Positions 8,405-16,314 of a stretch of 64,000 bases of DNA are shown in pieces. The stretch lies in contig JAIRYN010000017.1 of NCBI GenBank assembly GCA_031267575.1, positions 1 through 64,000 on the forward strand, in the 5' to 3' direction. The notes under the pieces were generated by a model. The model made no database searches and was not told the DNA's origin. It saw only the letters and a list, made by a program, of their open reading frames with translations. Numbering within the stretch: position 1 is the stretch's first letter; each line of letters opens with the position of its first letter. The DNA is from Synergistaceae bacterium (GTDB lineage Bacteria; Synergistota; Synergistia; Synergistales; Aminobacteriaceae). The position numbers and the translations under genes are program-made.

Positions 8405-9334
8405 ATGAAAAAAAGCCTTTTGGGCAACGCTACCTTCGTCGTTTTGGGGCTGATTTTGGCTTTCCTTCCTATTTCGGGTTACCAGGAGGGAATCGTGGTT
8501 CTACTGTGCATCAACTGCGTCGCCGCCATGGGCGTTTCGCTCTTGACCGGCTTCACGGGTATCTTCACTCTGGGGCACGCGGCCTACATGGCCCTTGGAG
8601 CCTACACCACCGCCATCATGACCGTGCGTTATCACGTTCATTGGCTACCTGCCATTGTCGCGGGGGGTGTGGTGGCCGTTTTGGTCGCCTGGTTGATCGG
8701 TATCCCGACTCTGCGCCTGACGGGAGACTACTACGCCATTGCCTCCATCGGATTGGGTGAGGCCATTCGCCTGATTCTCGAAAACTGGCAATCCTTTACG
8801 AGGGGCGCGCGCGGATTTCCTGGTATCGGTTCCTACGCCAGCCGCGGAGTGGCGGTCACCTTTTTCACCGTTTTGGGCATTCTCATGTTCAACTTGCTTT
8901 CTAGCCGCCTGGGGCGCGAGCTCAAGGCCTCCCGAGATGACCGCGTCGCGGCATCCCTGATGGGTTTCAACACACCGGCGTCCCGCATGAAGGCGCTCCT
9001 CATCTCCGCGTTCTACTGCGGCATAGCGGGCGCGCTCTTGGGCGGATACATGAACTTTATCCAGCCCTCCATGTTCGACATGATGAAGTCCACGGAGTTG
9101 ACGGCAGTGGTGGTCTTTGGAGGTCTGGGTTCCATGAGTGGAACGCTTTTGGGATCCGCTATCGTGACTTTGGTGATGGAAGTTTTCCGGAACATTTCTC
9201 AATATAGAATGTTGATTTACGGTGGACTACTGGTGGTCATCATGGTGTTACGCCCGGAGGGCTTGCTAGGCAACCGGGAGATTTGGTCTTTCTTATCCTT
9301 TTTACCTGGCTTCGGGCCCAAAAGGAGAGGATGA
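8405..9334 (+). CDS. livM: Branched-chain amino-acid ABC transporter permease LivM
   Basis: 309 residues, polytopic. Typical LivM features are GVSLLTGFTGIFTLGHAA near the N-terminus, TLRLTGDYYAIASIGLGE in the middle, and VVFGGLGSMSGTLLGSA near the end as the ATPase-coupling loop. Pairs with LivH to form the pore in the inner membrane. A GGGGCGGG stretch acts as its ribosome binding site. Its stop overlaps the livG start (ATGA at 9331-9334), so translation is coupled. Confidence 0.95.
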   Translation: MKKSLLGNATFVVLGLILAFLPISGYQEGIVVLLCINCVAAMGVSLLTGFTGIFTLGHAAYMALGAYTTAIMTVRYHVHWLPAIVAGGVVAVLVAWLIGIPTLRLTGDYYAIASIGLGEAIRLILENWQSFTRGARGFPGIGSYASRGVAVTFFTVLGILMFNLLSSRLGRELKASRDDRVAASLMGFNTPASRMKALLISAFYCGIAGALLGGYMNFIQPSMFDMMKSTELTAVVVFGGLGSMSGTLLGSAIVTLVMEVFRNISQYRMLIYGGLLVVIMVLRPEGLLGNREIWSFLSFLPGFGPKRRG

Positions 9335-10209
9335 AAGTGGATAACACGCGCGTTCTTCTCGAACTCGACGGCATCGATATGTTTTTCGGTGGCGTGCAGG
9401 CCGTGCAGAACATGAGCTTCACTATCATGGACAACGAATTGGCAGGAATCATCGGCCCCAACGGCGCGGGCAAAACCACGGTGTTCAACATTATCTCAGG
9501 CGTTTATAGTCCCACGACAGGCAGCATCTGGTTTCGGGAGCAGGACATCACCCCGCTCCGAGTCTACCAGGTCAACCGGCTGGGTATCGCTCGCACATTC
9601 CAGAACCTACGTCTTTTCGACCGGTCCTCCGCCCTCGAAAACGTTATGACGGCCACTCAGAACCGCTATCGCTACTCCTTTCGCAAAAACCTGCAAGGGC
9701 ATCTATCCCCGGCTTATCGCCCAGATCCGAGCTATTACTACAGTTTTGCCGAATCTCTGTTGCATTTAGGGCGATGGGTGAAGATGGAAAAACGTATTCG
9801 CGACAAAAGCATGGAGCTACTGGACCGAGTGGGGTTGGCCGACCGGGCCCATCAAGCGGCTGGAACTCTGCCTTATGGTATGCAGAGGCGGTTGGAAATC
9901 GCCCGCGCCCTGGCGCTGGACCCCAAGCTCCTGTTGTTGGATGAGCCGGCAGCGGGAATGAACCCTGAAGAAGTCTTCGCGTTGAACGACCTCATCACCG
10001 GCATACACCGCGAGTTCAAGTTGACGACCCTGGTCATCGAGCACCACATGGACGTCATCATGGAAATCTGCCCTCATATCATCTGTATGAACTTCGGGGC
10101 CAAGATCGCGGAGGGAACGCCCGAAGAAATCCAGAACAATCCTGGGGTTTTGAGCGCGTATCTGGGCGATGAGATAGAGACGCCTGAAGAAAAGGCGGTG
10201 GACGCATGA
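9331..10209 (+). CDS. livG: Branched-chain amino-acid ABC transporter ATPase LivG
   Basis: 292 residues. Walker A GPNGAGKTT, Q-loop region RTFQNLRLF typical of LivG, signature YGMQRRLEIARAL (the usual LSGGQ is replaced, which is common in LivG), Walker B LLLLDEPAAGMNP and switch histidine in VIEHHMDVIM. The ATG at 9331 overlaps the livM stop and has AGGAGAGG directly upstream; an in-frame extension back to 9283 is rejected. Its stop overlaps the livF start by four bases. Confidence 0.95.
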   Translation: MKVDNTRVLLELDGIDMFFGGVQAVQNMSFTIMDNELAGIIGPNGAGKTTVFNIISGVYSPTTGSIWFREQDITPLRVYQVNRLGIARTFQNLRLFDRSSALENVMTATQNRYRYSFRKNLQGHLSPAYRPDPSYYYSFAESLLHLGRWVKMEKRIRDKSMELLDRVGLADRAHQAAGTLPYGMQRRLEIARALALDPKLLLLDEPAAGMNPEEVFALNDLITGIHREFKLTTLVIEHHMDVIMEICPHIICMNFGAKIAEGTPEEIQNNPGVLSAYLGDEIETPEEKAVDA

Positions 10210-10925
10210 GTGTGTTGCTGGAAGCAAAAGATTTTTATGTCAACTATGGCGCTATCAAGGCACTTCAAGGTTTTTCCCTTTCGTTGAATGACCAGGAGAT
10301 CGTCTCTGTCATTGGCTCCAACGGGGCAGGCAAGTCTACGTTCATGAACGCGATCATGGGCATGGTGAAGCGGGATCGGGGCGAGGTTTTTCTGAACGGA
10401 AACAAACTACCGAACAAAAGTTTCCAGGTCGTCAGGAACGGGTTGGCTTTTGTGCCAGAGGGACGCAAGATTTTCGCGCCTTTGACCGTGCTTGAAAACC
10501 TCCAGATCGGGGCCTTCTCCAGAGCTGGGAAGGGCAACGTCAAAAAAGATATGGAGTGGGTTTTCTCCCTTTTTCCTCGTTTGGAGGAACGCGTTCAGCA
10601 ACACGCGGGAACCTTGTCCGGGGGAGAACAGCAGATGTTGGCCATCGCTCGGGCGCTCATGGCCCGTCCTCGCGTATTGCTCCTGGATGAGCCCTCCCTG
10701 GGGCTTGCTCCGATCATTATCCGCGATATTTTCAATGAGCTGCGGCGCATTAACGAAGAGGGAGTCAGTATCCTCCTTGTTGAGCAGAACGCCAGGCAGG
10801 CGTTATTACTTTCTCACAGGGCTTACGTTCTACAAACGGGGCGCCTGTTGAAAGAGGGCATGTCTAAAGAACTCCTGAATGATTCGGAGATCACGGCGGC
10901 GTACCTGGGCACGAAAGGACGATAA
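10206..10925 (+). CDS. livF: Branched-chain amino-acid ABC transporter ATPase LivF
   Basis: 239 residues, the shorter LivF type. Walker A GSNGAGKST, the LivF mark GLAFVPEGRKIF, signature LSGGEQQMLAIARAL, Walker B VLLLDEPSLGLAP and LLVEQNARQAL. Forms the ATPase heterodimer with LivG to drive uptake of leucine, isoleucine, valine or related amino acids or amides. The start codon overlaps the livG stop (ATGA). Confidence 0.95.
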   Translation: MSVLLEAKDFYVNYGAIKALQGFSLSLNDQEIVSVIGSNGAGKSTFMNAIMGMVKRDRGEVFLNGNKLPNKSFQVVRNGLAFVPEGRKIFAPLTVLENLQIGAFSRAGKGNVKKDMEWVFSLFPRLEERVQQHAGTLSGGEQQMLAIARALMARPRVLLLDEPSLGLAPIIIRDIFNELRRINEEGVSILLVEQNARQALLLSHRAYVLQTGRLLKEGMSKELLNDSEITAAYLGTKGR

Positions 10926-10959
10926 CGCAGAGGAAATTCATATCGAGGAATTAATATCG

Positions 10960-11625
10960 ATGGAAGGAATGAAAATGGGAACGGAAACAGAAATGTCACT
11001 GGTGGAGATGACGGTGAGAGACTTTACGGGAAAATTGGAATCGGCCGCTCCCGCGCCGGGAGGCGGAAGCGCGGCGGCTCTGTCCGGGGCGTTGGGTGCC
11101 GCGTTGGTTTCAATGGTATGTAAATTGACGATGGGCAAATCGAAATACGCGGAGTACGAAATCTTCGTTCAGGGGGTTCTGGCGCGGTCGGAAAAGCTAA
11201 CGAAAAAACTTTTGGACACGATTCAAACGGACTCGGATGCATTCGATTCCGTTATAACCGCTTTCGCTATGCCTAAAGAGACGGAGGAGCAGAAAATCGC
11301 TCGTAGCGTTGCCGTCCAATCTGCCTACAAGACGGCGGTCGCCTCGCCGGAAATGATGGCGGAAGATTGCTTGGCCGTTGTCGAGTTGGCTGAGTCCCTA
11401 TTTGGAAAAAGCAACGCCAATGCCGTCAGCGACCTCGCTGTAGGGGCGATGCAGGCCCATGCGGGTCTCAAGGGCGCTTTGGCTAACGTGCAGATCAACC
11501 TTCCGCTCATCAAGGACACCGTTTACGTAGCCGAGAAAAGGGCTTGGATGGAGCGGGTGGCAAAAGAGTCCGCCCGACGCCTTCAAATTCTAGAAGCCGA
11601 GATAGCCCGGCAACTGGGTTTATGA
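10960..11625 (+). CDS. Formiminotransferase-cyclodeaminase family protein
   Basis: 221 residues, matching the free-standing cyclodeaminase domain (FTCD_C). The glycine-rich opening APAPGGGSAAALSGALGA and the long helices that follow are diagnostic. In full enzymes this domain converts 5-formimino-THF to 5,10-methenyl-THF and ammonia in histidine breakdown; stand-alone versions are common in anaerobic amino-acid fermenters and may also act in one-carbon metabolism. ATG at 10960 is chosen (GAGGA ten bases upstream); ATGs at 10969 and 10975 are possible. It overlaps acpS by four bases. Confidence 0.88.
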   Translation: MEGMKMGTETEMSLVEMTVRDFTGKLESAAPAPGGGSAAALSGALGAALVSMVCKLTMGKSKYAEYEIFVQGVLARSEKLTKKLLDTIQTDSDAFDSVITAFAMPKETEEQKIARSVAVQSAYKTAVASPEMMAEDCLAVVELAESLFGKSNANAVSDLAVGAMQAHAGLKGALANVQINLPLIKDTVYVAEKRAWMERVAKESARRLQILEAEIARQLGL

Positions 11626-11996
11626 TCCTTGGTTTAGGCGTGGACCTATGTAGTATTCCACGCATGGAAAAAGCCGCTCGGTCTAGCTATTTCGTGAAAC
11701 GCCTTTTTCGCCCCGCGGAAATTGCCTATGCCGACGGAAAAGGAAAGGATCGGGTGGCCAGTTTTGCCGCGGCTTTCGCGGCCCGTGAGGCTTTTGCCAA
11801 AGCTAGCGGCATTTCCCTGTTTACGTTGACCCTTTCTTCCCACTTCTGCTTGGAACGAAGGTCAGGCGTCCCTCATCTTGTGATTCCGTCCGACCTGGAC
11901 GCCGACTTCTCCGCGGGGAAAAAGCGGGCATGGGTCTCCCTCAGCCATGAAGGAGACTATGTAGTGGCTGTTGTGGCAATCGAGGCTATGCTGTGA
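11622..11996 (+). CDS. acpS: Holo-[acyl-carrier-protein] synthase
   Basis: 124 residues. Moves the 4'-phosphopantetheine arm from CoA to a serine of ACP, needed for fatty acid synthesis. The three AcpS motifs are present: GLGVDLCSIPRME with the Mg-binding Asp, FAAREAFAKASG with the catalytic Glu, and VSLSHEGDYVVAVV at the C-terminus. The ATG overlaps the stop of the upstream gene (ATGA) and its own stop overlaps the next GTG, so it lies in a tightly coupled run. An in-frame start at 11544 lies inside the upstream gene and is rejected. Confidence 0.93.
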   Translation: MILGLGVDLCSIPRMEKAARSSYFVKRLFRPAEIAYADGKGKDRVASFAAAFAAREAFAKASGISLFTLTLSSHFCLERRSGVPHLVIPSDLDADFSAGKKRAWVSLSHEGDYVVAVVAIEAML

Positions 11997-12352
11997 GTTA
12001 TAGAAAAAGGCGGCGTGTCGATTGGGACGAGGAGTTGCGCAAAACTGAACATATACGTCGAAAGGGGCTTTTCACTTCCGCCCTGGGGTTCGGGGTCGCG
12101 ATGATCTTTATCATGGGCGCGCACTATATGAGTCCTGGCGGAGTGGAGATCAGCCGCAAGATCATTTTCACGTTCTGTTTTGTGATCGCCATGTTTCTTC
12201 TGCGAGGGATTTTGGGACGCCGGGAACGCCTGCGTCAAGAGCGGGAGGAAAGAGAGTACGTGCTGGCGCTGAATCATCTGAGGCAGGGTCAGGACGCCGA
12301 TAAAGTAAATAAAGTAGATAAAGTAGACAAAGTGAACAAAAAAGCGCTATGA
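11993..12352 (+). CDS. Small membrane protein of unknown function
   Basis: 119 residues, not recognised. A basic N-terminus (RKRRRVDWDEELR), two hydrophobic segments at about 27-44 and 53-70, then a charged cytoplasmic tail. The tail ends in a slippage-type repeat (DKVNKVDKVDKVNK) coded by about four 9-bp units at 12299-12336. The GTG start overlaps the acpS stop, and its own stop overlaps the tsaE ATG. Conserved coupling between acpS and the tsaE-tsaB pair would suggest a housekeeping role, but no function can be assigned. Confidence 0.75.
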   Translation: MSYRKRRRVDWDEELRKTEHIRRKGLFTSALGFGVAMIFIMGAHYMSPGGVEISRKIIFTFCFVIAMFLLRGILGRRERLRQEREEREYVLALNHLRQGQDADKVNKVDKVDKVNKKAL

Positions 12353-12855
12353 ACTGTTATTTTCGCACTTTTTCCGAAGAAGGCACTTTATCCTTGGGAC
12401 GGGCGTTGGGACGGGCGTTGACGCCAGGAATGACGATTTTACTCTCAGGGGACTTAGGCACGGGCAAAACTGTTCTTGCTCGCGGAATAGGAGATACATT
12501 AGGGGTGAGCCGGGTGCGCAGCCCTTCTTTTACGTTGGTGAATGAGTACGTCACTCGGAAGTGTACCGTCGTACACGCCGATCTTTATCGACTAGAGCCC
12601 GGCGAGACTGCGGAATTGGGGCTCGAAGATTACCTCGACGAGGGTGGAAGTGGCAAAAAATGTTTATTATTGGTAGAGTGGCCGGAGCGGTGGGCGACAC
12701 CACCGGAAGAGGATGTTTTGAGGGTCGCCATCGAGGCGGAGGACGAGACGAAACGGGGCTTTCTATTCTCCTCCCAAGGAGAAAGAGCTGACGCGGCTCT
12801 TCGTGCTTTGCGCGTCTCATTGGCGGATGACCCGATGACGGAGAAGCCACTATGA
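12349..12855 (+). CDS. tsaE: tRNA threonylcarbamoyladenosine biosynthesis ATPase TsaE
   Basis: 168 residues. P-loop LSGDLGTGKTVLARGIG, switch-like RSPSFTLVNEY, and HADLYRLEPGE are all standard TsaE motifs. TsaE works with TsaB and TsaD to make t6A37 in tRNAs reading ANN codons. Near the N-terminus the residues LGRALGRAL come from a perfect 12-bp tandem duplication at 12394-12417, adding four residues just before the P-loop strand. Start overlaps the upstream stop (ATGA); stop overlaps the tsaB start. Confidence 0.95.
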   Translation: MNCYFRTFSEEGTLSLGRALGRALTPGMTILLSGDLGTGKTVLARGIGDTLGVSRVRSPSFTLVNEYVTRKCTVVHADLYRLEPGETAELGLEDYLDEGGSGKKCLLLVEWPERWATPPEEDVLRVAIEAEDETKRGFLFSSQGERADAALRALRVSLADDPMTEKPL

Positions 12856-13544
12856 TTTTGGCGGTGGATTGTAGTTTACGCTGGACAAACGTAGCTCTTT
12901 TCTCGGAGGGCAGAGTGTCCGCGTCAGAGCGTCTGAACATCGGGCGTCGCCAGGCGACGGAGCTTCCGCTGATGGTGGAGCGTCTTCTCGTCAACGCGAA
13001 CTATTCTTTCGACGATATCGCTCTAGTGGCTGTAACAAACGGTCCCGGCTATTTTACGGGGATACGAGTAGGAGCCGCTTACGCGACGGGTCTGGCTTAC
13101 GGTTTAGGAGTGAAAATCGTTCCGGTTTCTACGCTTTATATGTTGGCCTACCCCTTTCTAGCTTCCCGAACGGTTCTCGTCGTTGTCTATGCGGGACGGG
13201 AACGCCTCTATGCCGCTTCCTTTGGACACAGACAAAAAAACGCCCAAGAAAACGCGCTTCCAACGGGAGAATACGGAAGCGAAATTTTGGAGGCTTGGTT
13301 GTCACGTCAAGAAAAGGGATTCTCTTCCCAAGATGTTCTCATTGTGTCCGACGATCCCGAAAAAGTGTCATCGGCTTTTAGACTGCCCCAAGAAGCCCAA
13401 AAAGAAATGCGCCGCGTTCCTCCCGACGCGGCTATTGTGGCTCGAATCGCCGCTCAGGCCGCAAACCGTGGAGAATCAATTTCCCCTATGGACCTAAGAA
13501 TATCCTACCACCGATCTCCCAAAACTGGCGGCGTTCTTCACTGA
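12852..13544 (+). CDS. tsaB: tRNA threonylcarbamoyladenosine biosynthesis protein TsaB
   Basis: 230 residues. The ASKHA-fold opening MILAVDCSLRWTNVAL and NGPGYFTGIRVGAAYATGLA are diagnostic for TsaB, the inactive paralogue that pairs with TsaD in t6A synthesis. It overlaps tsaE by four bases. The C-terminal half is less conserved, as usual. The stop codon lies inside a 14-bp tandem duplication (13540-13553 and 13554-13567). Confidence 0.94.
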   Translation: MILAVDCSLRWTNVALFSEGRVSASERLNIGRRQATELPLMVERLLVNANYSFDDIALVAVTNGPGYFTGIRVGAAYATGLAYGLGVKIVPVSTLYMLAYPFLASRTVLVVVYAGRERLYAASFGHRQKNAQENALPTGEYGSEILEAWLSRQEKGFSSQDVLIVSDDPEKVSSAFRLPQEAQKEMRRVPPDAAIVARIAAQAANRGESISPMDLRISYHRSPKTGGVLH

Positions 13545-13574
13545 ATCATCAATACTGAATCATCAATATCAATT

Positions 13575-13610
13575 TGACACACTCCCACGACTAAAGCTGT
13601 GGGAGTGTAA
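13575..13610. repeat. IS200/IS605-type subterminal hairpin (copy 1)
   Basis: A perfect 10-bp inverted repeat, ACACTCCCAC (13579-13588) with GTGGGAGTGT (13599-13608), loop GACTAAAGCT. The core TTGACAyACTCCCACGACT recurs at 35014-35032. Such CCCAC-GACTAAAG-GTGGG palindromes are typical of IS200/IS605 ends, and a tnpB remnant lies 50 bp away. It may also stop transcription from the tsaB operon. Confidence 0.6.
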
Positions 13611-13655
13611 GATCGACAAAGACAGCCGACTGAAACCGGTCTTACGTCTTCTCCT

Positions 13656-13790
13656 TTAAGAGTGGTTAAGAGTGGATGCCCCCACTCTGAGAATATTTAC
13701 AGCCGCCTTGATATCCCGATTGATATCCCGGTCGTGTTCCGCCCCGCACCCGCATCTCACACCCGTATCTCACATTGATAAGCCATAAAA
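13656..13790 (-). pseudogene. tnpB: tnpB relic, C-terminal zinc finger and RuvC-III remnant
   Basis: On the minus strand one frame reads CGCGAEHDRDINRDIKAAV followed by NILRVGAST and a stop: the end of a TnpB protein with the zinc-finger cysteines and the RuvC-III aspartate. The normal DRDIN-AA spacing is broken by a 12-bp in-frame duplication (INRDI), and a 13-bp duplication just upstream (ACCCGCATCTCAC/ACCCGTATCTCAC) puts it out of frame. The rest of the gene is missing. Nothing else is coded in 13545-13934 except two hairpins. Confidence 0.8.
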
Positions 13791-13839
13791 GGAGTTTAAC
13801 ATGAAAGTAGACATATGGCAATAAACTAAATACAAAACA

Positions 13840-13890
13840 AACGCCGCCAGTGGCGGCGTTACGATTCTTGTCCAACGGCTGAAGCCGTTG
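13840..13890. repeat. Two adjacent perfect hairpins
   Basis: AACGCCGCC-AGT-GGCGGCGTT (13840-13860, 9-bp stem) and CAACGGCT-GA-AGCCGTTG (13873-13890, 8-bp stem). They lie between the tnpB relic and the end of the glycosyltransferase gene. They could be transposon ends or a terminator for the leftward glycan operon, but neither has a T-run. Confidence 0.5.
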
Positions 13891-13934
13891 ACTTTCTCAT
13901 CGCTTTATCGTAAGGCCATACACCCATTTTCAGC

Positions 13935-15173
13935 TTATAGTTTTTGCGCATATGCAAGCAATTCTTTGTCACCCGGCAATAATTCGAGTAATTCATCGAT
14001 CTTTGACTTCGCTTCGGTGGTACGCGCGTTGTCAATCAAATACTTGACCAAGAGCTTTTTGTAGAACAGCCAGCCCTCCACATTCTCGCTGACGGCGCAC
14101 AGATATTCGACGAGCTTGCAGTAGTTTTCAGCCTGCTCGTCCGAGATTTCTTTGAGTGACAGCAGCCATTGCGCCGCTGTCGCGTATAGTTCCTTGCGCC
14201 GTGCCGTTTGTGTCGCGACGTCGCCAAGGTGCGCACCGAGGTTCTCACGCGCCGCAAGTCTCTTTGCGTGGCCACACAGGAACATCTCGCACAGACCGTC
14301 GATTTTCTCCGATTGTGACAGTTGTGCGTTCAACAGTACGCGCAGCGTGTCGTGCAGCGCTTCCATATACACAAGCAACAGAAATTCGTCGTTGCGGGGG
14401 GAAACGGCGCCGGTCTTGGAGATGAGAAAGTCACAGGCTTGTTCGTAGAGTATATGATCAGAATGTATACGCTTTTCGTCCCAAACGTATGATACTGATT
14501 TCTCGCTTACATAATACTTGTAGAGAGATTCTTTGACAATTCCTACTTTTGAAGCAAGGCTCAAAGTATAAAACACACAGTAGGTATCGCTTCCGTATGT
14601 CAGGTTATCATTACGAACATAACCCTTTAGCGTGGTTGCTTTATATAATTTCCCCCACATGGGACGCATAAGAGCGTGATAGTTAACAAAATACTTATCA
14701 TAATCCGATTGAGAGTACAGCACTAAATCGCGATTTAATGTTCTGATACCCATTGTTTCATTTGTTACGGCATTGATGAAATCACTACCCGCAGCCACAA
14801 CGTCAAGATCGTTTTCAACACAGAAGCTGTGCAGTTTCTCAATATATTCAGGTTTATACTCGTCATCGCTGTCTAATGTGCAGTAGTAATCCTCATCTGT
14901 GAGGTCTAAATTGATTCTTCGGACAAATTGATTCCACAGTTTGTTTTCCTCGATGGTATGTGGCTTGCGGTTTTCATCAATGTGAAATATGCTGATAAAC
15001 TTATACTGATCGGCATACTGATTTAGCAATCGTAATGTATCGTCTGTGCTGCCGTTATCTAATATGTGCCATTCAAGCTCGCCTTTATAAGTTTGGTTTA
15101 CAACACTATCCACACAACGACGAATAGTTTTCGATGCATTGTAAGCCAATGTTTGAATCAGAACCTTACTCAT
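13935..15173 (-). CDS. Glycosyltransferase family 2 with helical C-terminal domain
   Basis: 412 residues. The N-terminal GT-A domain opens LIQTLAYNASKTIRRCVDSV, with DNGSTDDTLRLL and the metal-binding CTLDSDDEYK (DxD-like). From about residue 250 it is helical and repeat-like, perhaps TPR. It would transfer a sugar from a nucleotide donor onto a surface glycan. ATG at 15173 with AGGAGG ten bases upstream. It is the last gene of a leftward glycan operon (19948 to 13935) that is visibly more AT-rich than its surroundings. Donor and acceptor unknown. Confidence 0.85.
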   Translation of the reverse strand: MSKVLIQTLAYNASKTIRRCVDSVVNQTYKGELEWHILDNGSTDDTLRLLNQYADQYKFISIFHIDENRKPHTIEENKLWNQFVRRINLDLTDEDYYCTLDSDDEYKPEYIEKLHSFCVENDLDVVAAGSDFINAVTNETMGIRTLNRDLVLYSQSDYDKYFVNYHALMRPMWGKLYKATTLKGYVRNDNLTYGSDTYCVFYTLSLASKVGIVKESLYKYYVSEKSVSYVWDEKRIHSDHILYEQACDFLISKTGAVSPRNDEFLLLVYMEALHDTLRVLLNAQLSQSEKIDGLCEMFLCGHAKRLAARENLGAHLGDVATQTARRKELYATAAQWLLSLKEISDEQAENYCKLVEYLCAVSENVEGWLFYKKLLVKYLIDNARTTEAKSKIDELLELLPGDKELLAYAQKL

Positions 15174-15187
15174 GATAAGCCTCCTAT

Positions 15188-16300
15188 TTAGTATTGAAAC
15201 ATTACTTGGTTTGTTGCACTTTTAATATAATGCGGCATTACTCGCACAAGCTGTTGTTTAATATTGTCCTCATTTTGAATTAGGGTGCGGAATCTATTCG
15301 CTATATCGTAATCATCAACCAAATCCATAACAGGCAGTACATAGTCCAAAACACCGAGGTCTTGTGCTATCCCCTGCGATTTTGAAGAATACCCAACAAC
15401 CAGAGTTGGAACGCAGGACGAGTAAGCCGCGATTGATGCGTGAGTTCTCAATGTCACGCAAAAACGTGCATTACCAATAATGTGTTTGAGTTGGGACGCT
15501 GAGTAACGCTCTGTGATTATTCTCACACGGCTCTTGTCAGCGATGATCAACTGCGACATCGTTTCAATGTCGTTATCAGTCGGACAAATAACGTGTGGAA
15601 CGAGCGCGATATTCATATTCGTTTCGGATAGGATAACATCCACTAATTTCTGAAAGTTCCGTATTGCAATTCCGTCAACACGTTCTTTTCGTGAAGCAAG
15701 CGGTCCAAATGTAATGCTGACATAGTTGTTAAAATCAAACGCAACAGGTACTGGCTTTAATAGGAACGCAACATCAGAAACCTTAATGACATTCTTAATT
15801 CCGAGTTTCGTAAGCGCGGCATAAGTTAGACACTCTCGCGCGGCAATAAGGTGTTTTGTGTTTAGTGCATCAAACATCTCCTTGTCAATTGTGTTCGGAT
15901 CGACGGAACAACTCCAAAGTATACTTTTTGCCCCTTTTTCCAAAGCGCGATAGTGAATGTTGGCGTATCTTTTCCAATTATTATAGCAATAATTGTCACC
16001 ACCGAGATGTATGCACACCGTTTCCGGTGTTATTCTATCAATAGTCGAGCGATATATATTGTCATTATTCTCGATTGAAAAATTTGTGTCTCCCTCGTAT
16101 TGTATAAATGATTCATCGCGTCCGATAATTTCGTCTGCATCTATTCCAAATTCTCTGTCTTGCTCTGGATTATGCGAAGATAAGATGATATAGCAATCGT
16201 CATATCTTTCGCGCAAAACTTCGATGCCACACCGCACCAGCGCCTCGCCGCCGTGATTGTAGCAACCACCGTGACCATAAATCAAAAAGTGTTTGCTCAT
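15188..16300 (-). CDS. Polysaccharide pyruvyl transferase family protein
   Basis: 370 residues. The opening IYGHGGCYNHGGEALVRCG, the later CIHLGGDNYCYNNW and LRTHASIAAYSSCVPTLVVG are characteristic of the WcaK/CsaB family, which transfers pyruvate from PEP to form ketals on sugars of exopolysaccharide or cell-wall polymers. Some members act on other glycans, so pyruvylation is likely but not certain. It has AGGAGG before the ATG and is separated from the glycosyltransferase by 14 bp. Confidence 0.85.
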   Translation of the reverse strand: MSKHFLIYGHGGCYNHGGEALVRCGIEVLRERYDDCYIILSSHNPEQDREFGIDADEIIGRDESFIQYEGDTNFSIENNDNIYRSTIDRITPETVCIHLGGDNYCYNNWKRYANIHYRALEKGAKSILWSCSVDPNTIDKEMFDALNTKHLIAARECLTYAALTKLGIKNVIKVSDVAFLLKPVPVAFDFNNYVSITFGPLASRKERVDGIAIRNFQKLVDVILSETNMNIALVPHVICPTDNDIETMSQLIIADKSRVRIITERYSASQLKHIIGNARFCVTLRTHASIAAYSSCVPTLVVGYSSKSQGIAQDLGVLDYVLPVMDLVDDYDIANRFRTLIQNEDNIKQQLVRVMPHYIKSATNQVMFQY

Positions 16301-16314
16301 TTTATTGATGCCTC

